From Sporomusa sp. KB1 (GTDB lineage: Bacteria > Bacillota > Negativicutes > Sporomusales > Sporomusaceae), in assembly GCF_007830295.1 (NCBI RefSeq), contig NZ_VLKC01000002.1:2058558-2122557 (forward strand): a stretch of 64,000 bases of DNA, read 5' to 3'. Each line of letters begins with the position of its first letter. Positions within the stretch are counted from its first letter, which is position 1. The notes beneath the pieces were generated by a model. That model did no database searches. It saw only the letters and a list, made by a program, of their open reading frames with translations, and was not told where the DNA came from. This document shows, one piece after another, positions 9,000 to 17,519 of this stretch. Position numbers and translations under genes: made by a program.

Positions 9000-9527
9000 A
9001 TGGAATTTGAACAGGTTTTATATTTACGGCGAACTGCACGCAAATATCAGGCAACGCAAATCAAGGAATCAGATTTACAAAAAATATTAGATGCCGCGCA
9101 GACAGCGCCGTTGGCTGCGGGGGATGATAAAACTACACATATTACTGTTGTGCAGGATCCAACCTTACTCAAGCGTATTCGTGAGGTAACTCAAGTGATT
9201 TCACGTAAGACAGGTAATTTATTTGATCCATTTTATGGAGCGCCAACGATTATCTTCTTATCTGCAACAGATTTATCAGAGGACTGTATTGAATATGCTA
9301 ACGTGGGTTGTGTAATCGAAAATATGATCTTGCAGGCAACTGCATTGAATCTAGGCAGTACCTATATATGGGGATGCTTAGGGAAATTACGTGATAATAT
9401 AGAACTGATACAAAAAATGAATATTCCAGCTCAATATAAAATCCTATCGGCGTTGGCTATTGGTTATCCCACTACTCCATTAGAAAAACGCGAGAAAAAA
9501 GATAAGATTTCAGTAAATAGAATTTAG
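9000..9527 (+). CDS. Nitroreductase-family flavoprotein
   Basis: A 175-residue FMN-dependent reductase. The N-terminus EQVLYLRRTARKYQ is the FMN-phosphate-binding RRT-x-R-x-Y motif of the family, and AYVGCVIENMILQATALNLGSTYI-type helix and ALAIGYP at the C-terminus are also typical. Length is normal for a short homodimeric nitroreductase. I place the start at the ATG at 9000, because GAGGTG (8988-8993) is correctly spaced for it; the GTG at 8991 lies inside that binding site. It stands alone between the autotransporter and a decayed region. Likely substrates are quinones or nitro compounds, not determinable here. Confidence 0.85.
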   Translation: MEFEQVLYLRRTARKYQATQIKESDLQKILDAAQTAPLAAGDDKTTHITVVQDPTLLKRIREVTQVISRKTGNLFDPFYGAPTIIFLSATDLSEDCIEYANVGCVIENMILQATALNLGSTYIWGCLGKLRDNIELIQKMNIPAQYKILSALAIGYPTTPLEKREKKDKISVNRI

Positions 9528-10211
9528 ATTCGGATTTGCGAACTAGGGGCTGTAAATAGTTTTGTGCTTTTTCCTTGTGACATGACATTACCAATGTTCA
9601 GTAGAGTCGCAGAATCCCTCGTTTGCTAACGCGCTCGCAGCTAAGCAGTTATTTTCATCTGCAGCGGAGTGCGATACCCATTGTATTATGACTCGCAGGG
9701 ATGGTTCTAACGAGTCAAAAAATGACATAAACCCTTATAGAATGCGGGTTACTCGGATTGACGGCCTATGCTTCGCTGCTGGCCCAGGAAGGTGAAACTG
9801 CCTTGCTGCTGGATGCAGTGAAACAGCATACAACTTTGCTTTTGCATGGGCCTATTTAGGCGAAACCCTTGGGATTCTCCAATTGACCGGGGCTTGATAT
9901 ACTCTGTAAGCTTTGCCAGAAAAACAGCAGTGTAACTGACGGTCAGGGGCTTGAATATCGTAATTTTTACGGGCTATACATTTACTGATTGCCGGACCCT
10001 ATCTATGAGCCGGCTTTGCCTGCCCAAGACTATCTCTTAGATTCTGCCAATCAGCAGATGGTATTTTTACTGAAAAACTCAGGCAGTACCTGGATGTTGT
10101 TAAAGTCAGGAGCAAACCTTGTAGGTTATCGTTGATGTGGCAGGCTATTTAACAATAACAGGGCTCACAGAAAAACTATAACACCGGGAGTTTATGATTA
10201 GGCGGGGAGAA
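9528..10211 (+). pseudogene. Decayed coding region, two protein-like fragments
   Basis: No intact gene. Two fragments read as protein: 9758-9859 (LTAYASLLAQEGETALLLDA...) and 9989-10135 (LPDPIYEPALPAQDYLLDS... to SGANLVGYR). They are on the same strand in different frames with stops between them and so look like the remains of one frameshifted gene. I do not recognise the family. Confidence 0.4.
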
Positions 10212-10272
10212 CCGTATCATTGGTAATGGCGGAAAAACCTCAATCCTTTGGAATCAAGGGTTGAGGTTTTTT
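10212..10272 (+). repeat. Dispersed repeat (CCGTATCATTGGTAATGG) joined to a terminator hairpin
   Basis: CCGTATCATTGGTAATGG at 10212-10229 is followed by a stem AAAAACCTCAA / TTGAGGTTTTT (10233-10271) with a T-run. The same 18-base core recurs at 28632-28649 and, with one change, at 38018-38035, and part of it occurs at 14352-14358. Here the hairpin acts as a terminator-like target for the group IIC intron that begins at 10278. Confidence 0.7.
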
Positions 10273-10277
10273 GTTTA

Positions 10278-12186
10278 GTGCGCCCGGCATGGGCGCAGTC
10301 TAACGGGTGAAAGTCCCGAACACGCCCGGTAGTGGGAAGTGTATAGCCAAGGCCAAGTGCGTCCATCGTGAGATGGAGTGTGAAGGAAGGCGGCGGCAAA
10401 TCTCTGGCCTGACGAACAGAAACCGCATCAGGCACAAATTGAGGATAAGGCTGCTAAACAAGTCGAAGTCCAATAACTACACGGAATCAGTCTGTGTAAA
10501 TGCGGCAGGTAGATGGAGCGAAAGACTGCGTTCTTACCCGGGGAGGCCTCACGGACGGTGGAAGCATATTTGCGAAAGCCGGTTGAAATAAGATTTGTCG
10601 TGAGGAGTCAGATGAAGCCATACTAGCAGTACCGTCGACGGTACTGTGAAGGGCGGAACCCTTGGAGGTGTTAGTAAATGAATGTTACCAGGAATCGGAA
10701 CAATAGCAGAAAACACTGTGACAAAGGTGGTTGGCCGCAAAGGGATAGTGCGGAGCACAAAGAGTATGCGGGAGCGCTTACTGGTTCAGGGATAACTGAA
10801 AATAACAGCACCCATGCCAACAGACTAGAATGTGGACTGCTGGAAGAAATCCTTGCCCCAAATAATCTTAACCAAGCATACAAGCGGGTTAAGAAGAACA
10901 AAGGGGCAAGCGGAGTCGATGGGATGCAGGTGGAAGATCTTCTATCATATCTCAAAGACAACGGGGAGGAAATCCGGCAAACCATCAAGGACGGAAAATA
11001 CCGACCTCAACCTGTACTGAGGGTGGAGATACCCAAAGATGGCGGGAAGAAAATGAGAAAGTTGGGAATACCAACAGCCGTAGACCGAGTCATACAGCAG
11101 GCAATAGCGCAGGTTTTGACGCCAATCTATGAGCCAAAGTTCTCGAACAACAGCTACGGATTCCGACCAAGAAGAAGCACCCATGATGCTCTCAAAGCAT
11201 GTCAGAATAATATTTGCGACGGGTATAAGTACGTTGTGGATATGGATTTGGAACAATTTTTTGATACTGTGAACCAAAGCAAGCTGATAGAGGTACTGTC
11301 ACGGAGTATAAAGGATGGGAGAGTCATATCTCTAATTCATAAATATTTCAGAGCGGGAGTTATTACGCGTGTGGGCAGATTCGAGGAAACGGAACTAGGA
11401 GTACCGCAAGGGGGACCTCTAAGTCCAATTTGTGGAAATATCCTTCTGAATGAGCTAGATGAGGAACTTGAACGAAGAGGGCACAGGTTCGTCCGTTATG
11501 CAGACGATATGCTCATCTTCTGCAAAAGCAAAAGAGCGGCCCAAAGGACACTGGAAAATCTAATCCCGTTCATAGAGAAGAAATTATTCCTCAAAGTGAA
11601 CAAGGAAAAGACAGCAGTAGCCTACGTAGGCAAGGTCAAATTCTTAGGTTACGCGTTCTATATCAACAAGAACAGAAATGTGGGTCTGCGAGTACACCCC
11701 AAAAGCATTATAAAGATGAAAGCGAGGATTCGCGAAATTACATCAAGAAGCAACGGAATGGGATATGAGCAGAGGAAGGAAAAACTCAAACAGTTTGTAA
11801 CTGGATGGGTGAACTACTTTAAACTTGCAGATATGAAGAATCTACTGAAAACAACAGATCAGTGGTTACGGAGACGTATCCGGATGGTTGTCTGGAAACA
11901 GTGGAAAAGGATAAGGACGCGATACGCTATGCTTAAGAAACTGGGAATAGTGGACTGGGTAGCATGGGAAGGTGCAAACATAAGAAAAGGGTACTGGCAT
12001 GTTGCCCGTAACCCGATTGTTGCCAAAGCCATCTCTGCCGAGAGACTTAAGAAGGCAGGATATTTCAATTTTCTTGATTACTACGAGTCTGTTTGTGCGT
12101 AAACATAGGAGGAGCCGTATACCGAACGGTACGTACGGTTCTGTGGGAGGTCGGCTGACTCACTAAGGGTCAGCTTCCTACCCGAT
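10278..12186 (+). mobile_element. Group IIC intron, apparently complete
   Basis: The 5' end GTGCGCCCGGCATGGGCGC and the internal segment AAAGACTGCGTTCTTACCCG (about 10523) match the well-known bacterial group IIC intron RNA (Oceanobacillus type). Domain IV holds the reverse-transcriptase gene. Domain V is at 12112-12141 (GAGCCGTAT ... ACGTACGGTTC) and domain VI ends at CCTACCCGAT, putting the 3' boundary near 12186. It sits six bases after the T-run of a terminator hairpin, the usual target of class C introns. About 1.9 kb, with no visible damage. Confidence 0.9.
10678..12102 (+). CDS. ltrA: Group II intron-encoded reverse transcriptase/maturase
   Basis: A 474-residue intron-encoded protein that splices the intron RNA and copies it into DNA. 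RT domains run from about residue 50 (AYKRVKKNKGASGVDGM) through GFRPRRSTHDAL, the LGVPQGGPLSPI motif, and the catalytic YADD at 274-277. The maturase X domain follows (FVTGWVNYFKLADM). No HNH endonuclease domain is present, as expected for class C. ATG follows GGAGGTG at 10664-10670. No frameshift or stop, so probably active. Confidence 0.95.
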   Translation: MNVTRNRNNSRKHCDKGGWPQRDSAEHKEYAGALTGSGITENNSTHANRLECGLLEEILAPNNLNQAYKRVKKNKGASGVDGMQVEDLLSYLKDNGEEIRQTIKDGKYRPQPVLRVEIPKDGGKKMRKLGIPTAVDRVIQQAIAQVLTPIYEPKFSNNSYGFRPRRSTHDALKACQNNICDGYKYVVDMDLEQFFDTVNQSKLIEVLSRSIKDGRVISLIHKYFRAGVITRVGRFEETELGVPQGGPLSPICGNILLNELDEELERRGHRFVRYADDMLIFCKSKRAAQRTLENLIPFIEKKLFLKVNKEKTAVAYVGKVKFLGYAFYINKNRNVGLRVHPKSIIKMKARIREITSRSNGMGYEQRKEKLKQFVTGWVNYFKLADMKNLLKTTDQWLRRRIRMVVWKQWKRIRTRYAMLKKLGIVDWVAWEGANIRKGYWHVARNPIVAKAISAERLKKAGYFNFLDYYESVCA

Positions 12187-12434
12187 TAGAGATTGCAATT
12201 AATGAGGCATTTTTTTAAAGATAGACATATTATTTTATATTTATAAATTGTTGCCATTAATTTGGCCAAATGTTACAAATCCTATAGTATATTATAAAGA
12301 TATGGATAAATGCGACAAGAAATATGAAAAACACGGAAACTTGTCAAGCTTTTAATGTAAAAAGATTTTTGAAACAAAGTCCCTGTCCCCGCGCTTCTGA
12401 AGAACAGAGAGAATCATTGTAAAACATGGCAACG

Positions 12435-13382
12435 TTAGAGGTAGCAGCGCCATAAACTTGATTTAACATTATTTAACGCGTCACGGTGATTTTTTGTAAG
12501 TCCATCCGATTTATGAAGTTTATACCGGATTTCTTTCGTTAAATGTGCAGGCTTTAGTAAACTCCTGCGGCGACTGACGTAGCCGTTATTAATAAAGTAA
12601 TTGAAACTTACGAAACTTGAGCCGTGACGGAGGACAAAATCAATAACCTTAAATAACTTATCTGGATTACGACTTAGCATTTTAAAGGAGTCTACAAAAA
12701 ATATATTTACATGCTTATTGGCAATTGCTTGTAGGTTTCTTAGAAGGTTATTGTCTATTGTAGGGTCCATTCCGCTCATTATAGTTGCTTCTACTTTATT
12801 TGTATTTTGATCTGCTAAGGGACGAATAATAGTTGGTATATAGTCTATAGTATTGCTTTCTCTAACGGGCGGAAAACGACTTTCATTACCAATAGTTTTC
12901 GTTAATGCCCATAAAGCGGCCCAGGCGAATGGATAGTGGTCCTTCAAATGCTCATAAGGATTACTATCACCTGGTTGAATGTTTTGAGCTAGTTTTTCAA
13001 AGTTTACATCTTTAAAACATCTAATAGCATCCCCAGTAAAATGGATAATGTGTTCATCTTGAATGACTGGTTTTTCAAGAGCAAATTTTTTAGCTTCTTG
13101 ATTAGTACTCGCAATATCTTCAAGTAAACTATTTCGGACTCCTAAGACGACTATTGATTTAATATCTAGTTTTGCTTGCGGGGAATAAAAATTAGCTTCT
13201 TCGACTCCGGTGAATAATACTGTACGACGGAAATATGGATCGTTCCAGCGATTAATTATTGCCTGTAGTCTGTTATTTATGTCTTCGGCCACAATGGAAA
13301 CGATTTTTTTATTTAAGCTATAAGAATTTAATCTGGGAATAAGATGCTCAATGATATAGTTATCTAAAGAGTTCAATTCCAA
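12435..13382 (-). CDS. Hypothetical protein, second gene of an accessory pair
   Basis: A 315-residue soluble protein of no family I recognise. It has no signal peptide or membrane segment. The C-terminal third (IFFVDSFKMLSRNPDKLFKVIDFVLRHG, then a segment with NGYVSRRRSLLKPAHL) has a loose similarity to the helix that follows the catalytic domain of serine recombinases, but the catalytic part is missing, so I do not claim it. It starts 56 bases after the acetyltransferase gene on the same strand and is likely co-transcribed with it. The start is unclear: TTG at 13382 lies two bases from GGGAG, and a TTG two codons later is an alternative. Confidence 0.6.
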   Translation of the reverse strand: MELNSLDNYIIEHLIPRLNSYSLNKKIVSIVAEDINNRLQAIINRWNDPYFRRTVLFTGVEEANFYSPQAKLDIKSIVVLGVRNSLLEDIASTNQEAKKFALEKPVIQDEHIIHFTGDAIRCFKDVNFEKLAQNIQPGDSNPYEHLKDHYPFAWAALWALTKTIGNESRFPPVRESNTIDYIPTIIRPLADQNTNKVEATIMSGMDPTIDNNLLRNLQAIANKHVNIFFVDSFKMLSRNPDKLFKVIDFVLRHGSSFVSFNYFINNGYVSRRRSLLKPAHLTKEIRYKLHKSDGLTKNHRDALNNVKSSLWRCYL

Positions 13383-13438
13383 TCTCCCTTTTTTCTTTAA
13401 TTAACAAACACTAGGTAAATATAAAAACACAGATATAC

Positions 13439-14134
13439 CTAATTTTTAATAACGGAAAGTTTTCTAATTCTATAATTTGTATTTATATACATATAGGTTT
13501 CGTTAGGCATGTTTTTGTATCCAAGTTTTTTATAAAATAATTTTAACTTATTGGTTAATCGTTTTTCTTCTTTATCATCATCAATAAGTGAATACTCATG
13601 TTCATTTACTCTTCTAATAGGTATCGGATTAACAATTAAACAACCAGCCTCAAGATTCAAAGAATACTTTAAAATTTTTTTGATCATATCCACTAATTTG
13701 CCTCCGACCCCCTGATTTCTATATTCATCATTAATATAAAGTAAATCTAGGTAAAAGATTGTGTTTGTGATGCCAACGTATTCATCTATTAAATTTCCAT
13801 CACTATCAAAAAGGACTCTATATAAATCGGATGTGTCTCCGCTTATACAATCAAATACATCAAAAACATTGTCACCGCTTTCTTTTGCAGAGGGAATATC
13901 AAAGTAAATACCATGTAAAAAACCAAGATTATGTTGAATCATATCCCCATCAGTAGAGAATTCAGTAAAGATTGGCTCAATGGTAATATGCGCAGCATGC
14001 AATTCATCTGGTTCACCAAATTCTGGCCAACTATCTTCATCCCTACGCATTGGATTATTTACGCTAGGAGTTTCCAGTCTACTTGACCAAACTTTAAAAG
14101 AAATTAAATCAATATTCACTATAAAGGCCCCCAT
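13439..14134 (-). CDS. GNAT-family N-acetyltransferase-like protein
   Basis: A 231-residue protein. Residues about 125-160 hold the acetyl-CoA-binding signature of GNAT enzymes: DLLYINDEYRNQGVGGKLVD, with the R-x-x-G-x-G loop, preceded by a beta strand. The N-terminal half is unusual for a GNAT and is rich in acidic residues. It is the promoter-proximal gene of a two-gene unit with 12435-13382. The ATG at 14134 has no good binding site; the GTG at 14119 (five codons in) follows GGGGGCC and may be the true start. Substrate unknown. An AT-rich promoter-like stretch lies at 14150-14180. Confidence 0.7.
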   Translation of the reverse strand: MGAFIVNIDLISFKVWSSRLETPSVNNPMRRDEDSWPEFGEPDELHAAHITIEPIFTEFSTDGDMIQHNLGFLHGIYFDIPSAKESGDNVFDVFDCISGDTSDLYRVLFDSDGNLIDEYVGITNTIFYLDLLYINDEYRNQGVGGKLVDMIKKILKYSLNLEAGCLIVNPIPIRRVNEHEYSLIDDDKEEKRLTNKLKLFYKKLGYKNMPNETYMYINTNYRIRKLSVIKN

Positions 14135-14285
14135 GAAGATACGTAATTAAATTCCTTACCCCTTATTATACTACTTTTACAAATATATAGAGAAATAAAG
14201 TTGGATTAGTTATTTTTAGCAAATATAGTAAAAATAGAATCGAAGGGATGAGTCAGGTGACGGTTCTTTGGCTCAGGACGATGGG

Positions 14286-14358
14286 AACAAATTTTGCAGG
14301 GCAATGAGGCGATTCGGTGTCCTGTTTTGCCGTTATAACCGATACGGAGAACCGTATC
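14286..14358 (+). repeat. Partial copy of the palindromic repeat, interrupted by a group II intron
   Basis: ATTTTGCAGGGCAATGAGG and then GATACGGAGAACCGTATC (14341-14358) match the order found at 28566-28640. The palindrome's right arm stops after CCGTATC, exactly where the group II intron starts (GTGCGAC at 14359). The left arm reads GTTATAACCGATACGG, so the missing right arm would be CCGTATCGGTTATAAC. Confidence 0.65.
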
Positions 14359-15333
14359 GTGCGACCCGTTCCTCCGAAACTTAAGTGGCAAAGGCCACTC
14401 ATTGGGATGGAGGGGAGGCAGGAGTGTGGAAACTTTTCACGCGTCCGGCCTGACAACTTGATACTTGATGTTGGGTGAGAATAACCATTCAATTCCCAGC
14501 CCCTGAGGTAAACAGGGAATGTGTTACCCACGTTGGTGCGAATGACTATCAAACCGACGAATGCATGGGTGAAACGCGGGTAACTCAGAGTCTGACTGGG
14601 AACCCCCGCTAACAGGTGAACCATGAGTAACGAAAGTGAACGCACATTTGAATCGCCGTGAACTCCGACAAGCCCCCTGACGCGGACTAATGGGCTTGCC
14701 CAAAATGGAAAGGATACTGAGGCTGGCGTTTGGTACGCCGACCAGTATTTACTCTCAAGAAACCCGGCGGATGGTGCGGCTCTGACGTTCACGCAAAACA
14801 ATATCTAAGGAAACATTCTCAAAAGCCAATTACGCAACCTTTCAAATGTTGTGGGCTTGGGCAAAACGCCGGCATCCAGATAAATCGAAAAAGTGGATTT
14901 ATAGCCGATACTGGAAACGATGGAACGGAAAAGTCGAATTTAAGGCAGAAGACACAGATAAGTTACTAAATCATCATGAAACGCCAATTCGCCGCCATGT
15001 CAAGGTGCTAGGAAACCGTAGTCCGTTCGATGGTGAGTGGGTGTATTGGGCAACGCGTATGGGAAGGTATCCAGAGATAAATGACAAACTTGCCAATTTA
15101 TTAAAGAAGCAGCAAGGTAAATGCGCTCATTGTGGATTATATTTCAAAGAAGAGGATATATTGGCGATTGCTAATAATAAGATTGCTTTGGCGGGAAAGA
15201 ACCGTTATCGAATGGAATCCAAGCTTCTTCATCAACATTGTCATGACAAAACGACTAAAGTCAATTTAAAGATAGTCGGAGGTACCGAAAGATACGGCCA
15301 AATTACTGAGGAGCCGAGTGATGGGAAATCATC
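14359..15333 (+). mobile_element. Group II intron relic with most of the reverse transcriptase deleted
   Basis: The 5' end GTGCGACCCGTTCC starts like a class B/chloroplast-like-2 group II intron, and about 430 bases of domain I-III-like RNA sequence follow. The RT catalytic domains are missing; only the maturase tail and HNH region remain (14786 onwards). A degenerate domain V (GAGCCGAGTGATG / ATCATCATGGC) lies at about 15311-15333, after which the sequence runs directly into a DUF1643 fragment. The element is therefore dead on its own. Confidence 0.8.
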
Positions 15334-15349
15334 ATGGCAGAAAGAGTAG
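14786..15349 (+). pseudogene. C-terminal remnant of an RT/HNH group II intron protein
   Basis: In-frame sequence from about 14786 (TFSKANYATFQMLWAWAKRR) through HETPIRRHVKVLGNRSPFDG and YWATRMGRYPE to CAHCGLYFKEEDIL matches the end of HNH-bearing group II intron proteins. The zinc-binding CAHC and the later HQHCHD are present, but the middle of the HNH motif (normally EVDH.. or similar) reads AIANNKIALAGK and is disrupted. An internal ATG at 14846 would allow translation of 167 residues, but no RT domain remains. Confidence 0.85.
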
Positions 15350-15615
15350 TGAAGGATGAAGTCGAACAGGAGAATTTGGAGCAAATTTTGGCCTCGGCAG
15401 CGAGGGTGGATGCAATCATTATTGCCTGGGGCAAGGTGGGAGATACCAGTAAGGCTGTTCAGAAACGCCAGGAATATTTTCTGGAGAAGCTAGGTGAATT
15501 TGCGGACAAAATGCAGATGATCAGCTTTCATCCTTTGTTTCTGCGAATGCGCTTGAGTTGGAAATTGGAAAGGTTCTCAGTGAAGTCTGTAACAGAATTT
15601 GATACGAATCCATGA
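15334..15615 (+). pseudogene. DUF1643-family remnant fused to the intron end
   Basis: The sequence ARVDAIIIAWGKVGDTSKAVQKRQEYFLEKL and then FHPLFLRMRLSW matches the C-terminal half of DUF1643 proteins, which are normally about 150-200 residues. The N-terminal half is absent; the reading frame begins at an ATG inside the degenerate intron domain V. The last 20 residues no longer resemble the family, which suggests a frameshift. A terminator follows. Confidence 0.7.
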
Positions 15616-15630
15616 TAGTCAAAATTCGAC

Positions 15631-15671
15631 AAACAACAAAATAGTATCATTTGATACTATTTTGTTGTTTT
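15631..15671. terminator. Rho-independent terminator
   Basis: AAACAACAAAATAGTATCA pairs perfectly with the following half around a short loop and runs into TTTTTTT. It separates the DUF1643 fragment from the toxin-antitoxin pair. TATAAT at 15673-15678 and TATAATA near 15688 downstream could be promoter elements of the next unit. Confidence 0.85.
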
Positions 15672-15713
15672 TTTATAATGATTTGTATATAATAGTATTA
15701 AAGAATAGCAGCA

Positions 15714-16112
15714 TTGGCGGTGATTTATTTGCAGCGGGGATGGACGGAAAGTGAGGAAGATGTTGGGAATTTTCTGCAGAAAGTTAGGGAGTTACTTACT
15801 GATCCGAATAATTTATCTATAGTTCAGAAAACAGGAATTAGAGATAAAACACGAGAGTTTAGAGAAAAATATGGAATTAATCACCAGATGGTTTGTGACG
15901 AAATATCGAGGTTAGATGTTAGCAATTATTCTTATACAGACAATGACCATAATAAAGAGATAGGCGGCGAGTTTCTGATCTTTGGTCAATTTATATTACC
16001 GCCTATTGTAGATAAACCTGTACAAGTATATATTAAGCTGAAAATTAGAGGGAGAGTGGTTTGTATGTCATTCCATGAAGCAGAGTTCCCTTTAAATTAT
16101 CCATATAACTGA
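15714..16112 (+). CDS. Probable type II toxin (MqsR/RelE-like) paired with a Panacea antitoxin
   Basis: A 132-residue basic/acidic soluble protein with a TTG start (MAVIYLQRGWTESEEDV). The end, VYIKLKIRGRVVCMSFHEAEFPLNYPY, resembles the C-terminal strands of small RelE/MqsR-superfamily toxins found beside YgiT/MqsA-type antitoxins. Order (toxin first, antitoxin 55 bases downstream) agrees with mqsRA. I infer an mRNA-cleaving or translation-blocking role from position and similarity; catalytic residues cannot be named. The upstream start context is poor, so the start could differ. Confidence 0.6.
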   Translation: MAVIYLQRGWTESEEDVGNFLQKVRELLTDPNNLSIVQKTGIRDKTREFREKYGINHQMVCDEISRLDVSNYSYTDNDHNKEIGGEFLIFGQFILPPIVDKPVQVYIKLKIRGRVVCMSFHEAEFPLNYPYN

Positions 16113-16133
16113 GTTTTACACTAAAGAAGAAAC

Positions 16134-16153
16134 GGTTACATCTTGATGTAACC
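16134..16153. promoter_or_regulatory. Inverted repeat between toxin and antitoxin
   Basis: GGTTACATCTTGATGTAACC is a near-perfect palindrome immediately before the antitoxin ribosome binding site AGGAGGG. It could be the operator bound by the antitoxin, or an RNA hairpin that adjusts antitoxin translation. Confidence 0.5.
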
Positions 16154-16167
16154 AGGAGGGATGCAAA

Positions 16168-17154
16168 ATGAAAACGTACTGCCCTGAATGCGACAATGAT
16201 AGAGAAGTAGAACTTCTGGAAAGAAAAGTAGAATCTACAATTGATAATTTAACCTTCAAATATCTTGCAAAAATACCTTATTGCAAGTCATGCGGTAATG
16301 AAGTCTATATTGCTGAAATTAGTGACCAAAACTTAAAATTAGCTAATGATCAATACCGTGAGTTAGCGGGGCTAATTAAAGTCGCTGAAATTGAAGAATT
16401 ACTGGAAACCTATGAGATAGGTAAAAAACCGCTAGCTTCTTTGCTGGGGTGGGGGGAAGCGACCATTATAAGATATCTAGATGGCTTTACTCCCCGTAAG
16501 ATTTATAGCGATCAACTAAAGGAACTTAAAGATCCGAATAAGATGTTAGAGTTATTTGAAAGAAATAAAAGTAGTCTTTCTGAAGTTGCTCAAAGAAAAT
16601 TATTTAATCGGATTAGTCAACTAATAGATGATTTTAGAGAAGTTGAAGATCATGGCGTAGTCCGTGTTGCCAAATATTTTCTATCCAAGATAGATACTGA
16701 AGCTGAAGAGGTTATTACCCAACTTAAACTTCAAAAAATTATCTATTATTCTCAAGCCTGGCTTTTGGCTCTAAAGGATAGAACATTCTTTCAAGAAGAT
16801 TTTCAAGCATGGGTACATGGTCCGGTTATTCCCAATCTATATTATCAATATAAAAAACATGGTTATAGCTCTATACCAAAAGTTGAGAACTTTGATGATA
16901 GTATCTTTGATGAAGATCAATTAGATGTTTTAGAAATGGTTAAATTTGCATATGTCCGATATGATGCAAAATATCTAGAGGAATTAACACATAGAGAAAA
17001 TCCATGGAGAGAAGCGCGCGGAGAATGCAAAGCGGACGAGATATGCAACCGTATTATCGAAAAGGAGTCTATAAAAAGCTATTTTAAAGAAATTAAAGAC
17101 ACCTTTAATATTCAAAATAAAAATGACTTAAAAAATTATATAGCTAATTTATAA
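16168..17154 (+). CDS. Antitoxin: YgiT/MqsA-type zinc finger, HTH and Panacea (DUF4065/SocA-like) domain
   Basis: A 328-residue three-part protein. Residues 1-50 carry a zinc finger (CPECD ... CKSCGN). Residues about 65-120 form an XRE-type helix-turn-helix (KPLASLLGWGEATIIRYLDGFTP), together resembling MqsA/YgiT. Residues about 165-300 match the Panacea/DUF4065 domain: AKYFLSKID...ITQLKLQKIIYYSQAWLLAL, FQAWVHGPVIPNLYYQYKKHG. Panacea domains act as chaperone-like antitoxins that neutralise varied toxins. It follows the small toxin-like gene, with a strong AGGAGGG site before its ATG. The zinc finger/HTH probably autoregulates the pair. Confidence 0.88.
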   Translation: MKTYCPECDNDREVELLERKVESTIDNLTFKYLAKIPYCKSCGNEVYIAEISDQNLKLANDQYRELAGLIKVAEIEELLETYEIGKKPLASLLGWGEATIIRYLDGFTPRKIYSDQLKELKDPNKMLELFERNKSSLSEVAQRKLFNRISQLIDDFREVEDHGVVRVAKYFLSKIDTEAEEVITQLKLQKIIYYSQAWLLALKDRTFFQEDFQAWVHGPVIPNLYYQYKKHGYSSIPKVENFDDSIFDEDQLDVLEMVKFAYVRYDAKYLEELTHRENPWREARGECKADEICNRIIEKESIKSYFKEIKDTFNIQNKNDLKNYIANL

Positions 17155-17277
17155 TGAATCAGGACTACTATGTAACTTGGAGTTTGCCCAAAATAAATAT
17201 TCTTTACATTGTGTCATTCGATTGAATAGTGATGATTCTGAAAATAGGATTTTGCGTATCTCTTTTTTGCTTTACGA

Positions 17278-17505
17278 GATGTAGAAAATCTTCTTGTTAC
17301 TTCTGGTCCAGTTAACGCAGTAGATCGTGTGCATACTATTTTACATGGTTATTTTAGAGAAATTTGTGTTAGCGTTGATTTAGAATTACCAAACGATGTA
17401 AGTATCATACGATTATTTAGCATATTAAGAAATCATCATTCTGCACTGTTAAATCTAGGATCAAGAGCAGAAGAAGTTAGAGAAGATTGTATATTTAGAA
17501 TGTAA
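17278..17505 (+). pseudogene. Abi_C (abortive infection C-terminal) domain remnant
   Basis: A 75-codon open stretch with no start codon reads AVDRVHTILHGYFREICV, then SIIRLFSILRNHHSALLNLGSRAEEV. This is the Abi_C domain pattern of phage abortive-infection proteins (A.DR.HTALHGYLR...LF..L...H). The N-terminal part of the gene and the domain end are missing. Frame is intact to the TAA at 17503. It is the relic of a defence gene displaced between the TA pair and the next gene. Confidence 0.7.
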
Positions 17506-17519
17506 TTGAAGCAGGGGGA

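Noticed and set aside
10307..10591. Open frame inside the 5' part of the group IIC intron
   Set aside because: It lies in structured domain I RNA and has no RBS.
12660..13000. Serine recombinase similarity in the 315-residue protein
   Set aside because: Only a helix-like segment resembles the family; the catalytic serine domain is absent.
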